Shown here piece by piece: positions 7,594 to 9,218 of a stretch of DNA of 9,218 nucleotides (positions are counted from its first letter, which is position 1; every line of letters begins with the position of its first letter). The notes beneath the pieces are model-generated. The model searched no databases. It was not told the origin of the DNA and saw only the letters and a program-made list of their open reading frames with translations. Source of the DNA: an uncultured Cryptobacterium sp. (GTDB lineage Bacteria > Actinomycetota > Coriobacteriia > Coriobacteriales > Eggerthellaceae); the NCBI GenBank assembly GCA_900554685.1, contig USIG01000064.1, positions 1-9,218 on the forward strand, written 5' to 3'. The translations under genes and the position numbers were made by a program.

Positions 7594-8303
7594 ACTTTAG
7601 TGCTATTCCTCGAAAAGAACGCATCATTGTAGCTCTTGACTGTGATCGTAGTCGTGCTTTGGAGCTTGCTGACATGCTTGCGGGTAAAGCTACCTGGTTA
7701 AAAGTAGGTATGACTTTGTTTTACCAGGAAGGACCCTATTTCATTACTGCCCTTCAAAAACGAGGATTTAAGGTTTTTCTCGATTTGAAATTTCATGACA
7801 TTCCTCATCAGGTTAAAGGTGCAGCAAAGGCAGCGGCTGAGGCTGGTGCGGATATGCTTACGATGCATGCTGTAGGCGGCCTTTCCATGATGAAGGCAGC
7901 AAAAGAGGGTCTTGCCCAAGCGCGTTGGGTTGATCAGGAGCCCATTTCTTTGGGAATTACTGTTTTAACCAGTATGAGTGAAGACGATCTTGCCCGGACA
8001 GGAGTTACTCGTGGGGTAGAAGAGCAGGTAAAAGCTCTCGCCAAGCAGACTCAAGAAGCGGGGCTTTCAGGTGTTGTTGCTTCGCCTCAGGAAGCACCTG
8101 TATTACGTGAGTTGCTAGGACCAAAGGCCTATATTGTTACTCCTGGTGTAAGGCCTGCAGGTGCAGCGCTTGGTGATCAAACGCGTGTGGCAACTCCTAA
8201 AGCGGCGTTTGATCAAGGTGCTTCACATATCGTAATTGGCCGTCCTATTACCGAGCAGGAAGATCCTGCTGCCGCTTTTGATGCCATTGTAAAGGAGCTA
8301 TAA
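7587..8303 (+). CDS. pyrF: Orotidine 5'-phosphate decarboxylase
   Basis: PyrF decarboxylates OMP to UMP without a cofactor, the last step of the pathway. The 238 residues match the bacterial group 1 form. The family residues are visible: D18 in IVALDCD, K39 in LKVGM, the catalytic DLKFHDIPHQV with D66, K68 and D71, TMHAVGG at 92-98, PGVRP with R189, and the phosphate-binding IGRPIT with R219. The start ATG at 7587 overlaps the pyrD stop by 7 nt and has AGGAG at 7575-7579 at 7 nt spacing. The next gene begins 3 nt after its stop. Nothing is missing, so the product should be active as a homodimer. Confidence 0.97.
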   Translation: MLDFSAIPRKERIIVALDCDRSRALELADMLAGKATWLKVGMTLFYQEGPYFITALQKRGFKVFLDLKFHDIPHQVKGAAKAAAEAGADMLTMHAVGGLSMMKAAKEGLAQARWVDQEPISLGITVLTSMSEDDLARTGVTRGVEEQVKALAKQTQEAGLSGVVASPQEAPVLRELLGPKAYIVTPGVRPAGAALGDQTRVATPKAAFDQGASHIVIGRPITEQEDPAAAFDAIVKEL

Positions 8304-8306
8304 AGA

Positions 8307-8759
8307 ATGGAAACATCTGAAGTACAAGAGTTGCTCGAGAAGATGGGTGTGTTTAACGCTCAGACAAGCGAGACCGTTAACTCTGCTGCGTTGATGGTTG
8401 ATCCCATTGTTTCAAACAAACTTGCCGTTGAACTTCTGCAACAAGTTGACCGTGACGCAAAACCAGAAATCGTTTTATCGCTTCCTGGTGTTGATTCGTA
8501 TTTTGCCTACAATGTTGCCTTATCTGCGTGGATGAAATTTGGTATCTGTGAGCCTTTAGAGGATACGCTCCAATCAAGTGTGGGACTAAAGAAGAAAGAC
8601 AAAGTTGTTGTTGTTTTAGATACCTTTGATGAGCAAACTGCACAAAAGTTTATAGATTTTGTTGAATCTCATGAGGCGAAAGTGGTTGCAATTTTGTCGT
8701 TGGTAGGCAAGCCTTCCACGTTAGGTAAGATTCCTTGTCACTGTCTTGTTTCGCTTTAA
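8307..8759 (+). CDS. PyrE-like protein (degenerate orotate phosphoribosyltransferase homologue)
   Basis: The 150-residue product occupies the pyrE slot after pyrF. By eye it follows the layout of orotate phosphoribosyltransferase: an N-terminal helix (EVQELLEKMGVF), then NSAALMVDP where PyrE has its 'HS-x-x-Y ... DP' strand, then SLPGVDSYFAYNVALSAW (58-75) where PyrE has 'GPA-x-GG-x-x-LA', then KVVVVLDTFDEQTAQ (99-113) where PyrE has the PRPP motif 'V-V-E-D-V-V-T-T-G-G-S'. Only D105 of that motif seems kept; the preceding acid is L104 and the T-T-G-G part is D-E-Q-T. The lysine/arginine-rich catalytic loop before it also looks shortened. PyrE is usually about 175-230 residues. Catalysis looks unlikely; a structural or regulatory role is possible. 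AAAGGAG at 8291-8297 precedes the ATG at 9 nt, and the frame is intact. Family assignment is moderately sure, function is not known. Confidence 0.7.
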   Translation: METSEVQELLEKMGVFNAQTSETVNSAALMVDPIVSNKLAVELLQQVDRDAKPEIVLSLPGVDSYFAYNVALSAWMKFGICEPLEDTLQSSVGLKKKDKVVVVLDTFDEQTAQKFIDFVESHEAKVVAILSLVGKPSTLGKIPCHCLVSL

Positions 8760-8781
8760 CAACGAAACATCCTCAATTTTT
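8747..8781 (+). terminator. Possible weak intrinsic terminator of the pyr operon
   Basis: TGTTTCG (8747-8753) and CGAAACA (8763-8769) form a perfect 7-bp stem around a 9-nt loop that contains the stop codon of the PyrE-like gene. A short T-run follows at 8777-8781, 7 nt after the stem. The stem has only three G-C pairs and the T-run is displaced, so termination would be partial at best. Some read-through into mihF is possible. Confidence 0.4.
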
Positions 8782-8915
8782 ACCCAAATTGTATACTTTG
8801 CGGTAAAAGATTCCTCGCTTTTTCAAAAGGGTATGGAAAAATAAGGAAAAAATGAGATAAATTAGTGCATATCTTCTCAATAAATGATACAAACGTGCTG
8901 CTCAGTTACGTAATC

Positions 8916-8944
8916 CTGAACTAATAGTTTCAGCGGACATTTTT
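8916..8944 (+). terminator. Second terminator-like hairpin upstream of mihF
   Basis: CTGAACT (8916-8922) can pair with AG-T-TTCAG (8926-8933) with one bulged T and a 3-nt loop, and five T residues follow at 8940-8944. The stem is short and imperfect. It could be a second, backup stop for pyr transcripts just before the mihF promoter, or an operator-like inverted repeat. Support is from pairing by eye only. Confidence 0.25.
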
Positions 8945-8950
8945 GAGGGA

Positions 8951-8981
8951 TTGTGTAATTGTAAATTGTGTATACTATAGT
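8951..8981 (+). promoter_or_regulatory. Probable sigma-70-type promoter of mihF
   Basis: TATACT at 8971-8976 matches the -10 consensus at five of six positions. The overlapping hexamers TACTAT (8973-8978) and TATAGT (8976-8981) are alternatives. TTGTGT at 8951-8956 is a possible -35, with 16 nt spacing to TACTAT, 19 to TATAGT and only 14 to TATACT, so the exact pair is unclear. It would give a 5' leader of roughly 50-60 nt before the mihF ATG. Overlapping palindromes (ACTATAGT 8974-8981, AGTACT 8979-8984, ACTAGT 8982-8987) lie across the expected -10 to start region and could bind a regulator, although AT-rich palindromes of this size also arise by chance. Confidence 0.5.
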
Positions 8982-9003
8982 ACTAGTTTGTTTGGCGAAA
9001 ATG

Positions 9004-9035
9004 CGATGTATCGGTGCATCGATTAAGAAAAGGAG
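9004..9035 (+). promoter_or_regulatory. mihF leader hairpin and ribosome-binding site
   Basis: CGATGTA (9004-9010) pairs with TGCATCG (9015-9021) through six Watson-Crick pairs and one G-T pair, closing a TCGG tetraloop. AAAAGGAG at 9028-9035 follows after 6 nt and precedes the ATG of mihF at 9041 by 5 nt. The ribosome-binding site is strong and supports the chosen start. The hairpin could stabilise the transcript or bind a protein; this is inference. Confidence 0.45.
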
Positions 9036-9040
9036 CGACC

Positions 9041-9218
9041 ATGCCAGTTCCACAACTCACCCCTGAAGAAAGGCAGCAGGCACTTGAGAAGGCTAAGGCT
9101 GCACGCATCAAGCGAGCTCAAGTTCGTGAAGATTTAAAAAATGGGGTATTAAGTCTTGCGGATGTTCTTGCGATGAAGGATGATCCTATTGTTGGTCGCA
9201 TGAAGGCTTCTACCTTGA
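9041..9218 (+). CDS. mihF: Integration host factor, actinobacterial type (3' end outside window)
   Basis: The first 59 codons read MPVPQLTPEERQQALEKAKAAR, then an alpha-helical basic segment, then LSLADVLAMKDDPIVGRMKASTL. This matches the start of the mycobacterial/streptomycete mIHF (sIHF) family, whose members are roughly 100 residues and bind DNA through a basic N-terminal helix and a helix-two turns-helix domain. The DNA-binding GVG-type loop and the rest of the C-terminal domain lie beyond the window; the terminal 'tga' is not in frame. In known actinobacteria the protein compacts DNA and influences replication, recombination and transcription. In Mycobacterium tuberculosis mihF lies between the pyr cluster and gmk, so gmk and rpoZ are expected next. 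It has its own promoter region and ribosome-binding site. Confidence 0.92.
   Translation, partial: MPVPQLTPEERQQALEKAKAARIKRAQVREDLKNGVLSLADVLAMKDDPIVGRMKASTL

Larger units (their letters stand above)
8760..9040 (+). other. AT-rich intergenic region between the pyr operon and mihF
   Basis: This 281-base gap is clearly more AT-rich than the flanking genes and has no convincing coding sequence on either strand. It contains the terminator-like hairpin at its left edge, a second terminator-like hairpin (8916-8944), a perfect 8-base palindrome TTACGTAA (8906-8913), two copies of a similar word, AAATTGTATACT (8786-8797) and AAATTGTGTATACT (8963-8976), a likely promoter for mihF, and a small hairpin just before the mihF ribosome-binding site. 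All other junctions in the window are 10 nt or less, so this gap marks a transcription-unit boundary. Confidence 0.75.

Noticed and set aside
8307..8759. Frameshift as the reason for the short PyrE-like protein
   Set aside because: The frame runs without break from the N-terminal helix past the PRPP-motif position to a PyrE-like C-terminal strand, and no other frame nearby carries the missing motif.
8833..8860. Minimal open frames ATG-GAA-AAA-TAA (8833-8844) and ATG-AGA-TAA (8852-8860), each with a purine-rich stretch upstream
   Set aside because: They resemble tiny leader peptides, but purine-rich AT-rich DNA makes such matches common and nothing downstream suggests attenuation.
9001..9066. 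Short upstream open frame (21 codons) overlapping the mihF start
   Set aside because: It has no ribosome-binding site before its ATG and its peptide has no recognisable features.

Overview
The window carries a nearly complete de novo pyrimidine (UMP) operon on the + strand, followed by an intergenic region and the start of a nucleoid-protein gene. The gene order is pyrB (3' end only), pyrC, carA, carB, pyrK, pyrD, pyrF and a pyrE-like gene. This matches the order of the Bacillus subtilis pyr operon. The gene after the gap is the actinobacterial-type integration host factor gene (mihF), cut off by the window end. Because mihF is an actinobacterial family, while the DNA is only moderately GC-rich and the dihydroorotate dehydrogenase is the NAD-linked anaerobe type (PyrK plus PyrD class 1B), the best guess is a low-GC Coriobacteriia member (Atopobium/Lancefieldella-like). 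The species cannot be fixed from this sequence alone.

Region by region: bases 1-69 encode the last 22 residues of aspartate carbamoyltransferase. Bases 53-5886 hold dihydroorotase and the two carbamoyl-phosphate synthetase subunits. Bases 5897-7593 hold the two dihydroorotate dehydrogenase subunits. Bases 7587-8303 hold OMP decarboxylase. Bases 8307-8759 encode a 150-residue protein in the pyrE position that looks like orotate phosphoribosyltransferase but has lost the PRPP-binding signature. Bases 8760-9040 are AT-rich, with terminator-like hairpins and a probable mihF promoter. mihF starts at 9041.

How the genes work together: CarAB makes carbamoyl phosphate, PyrB joins it to aspartate, PyrC closes the ring, PyrK-PyrD oxidise dihydroorotate to orotate, and PyrF decarboxylates OMP to UMP. 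The PyrE step (orotate to OMP) is doubtful here because its apparent gene looks catalytically degenerate. Almost all junctions overlap or nearly touch (17 nt overlap, 8, 8, then a 10 nt gap, 1 overlap, 7 overlap, 3 nt gap), which implies one transcript with translational coupling. The operon promoter and any PyrR-type attenuator lie upstream of the window.

The main oddities are the degenerate PyrE-like protein, an insertion of about 34 residues plus a C-terminal extension in CarA, and a Bacillus-ordered pyr operon joined to an actinobacterial mihF locus. No mobile element, CRISPR array, tRNA or rRNA was recognised.
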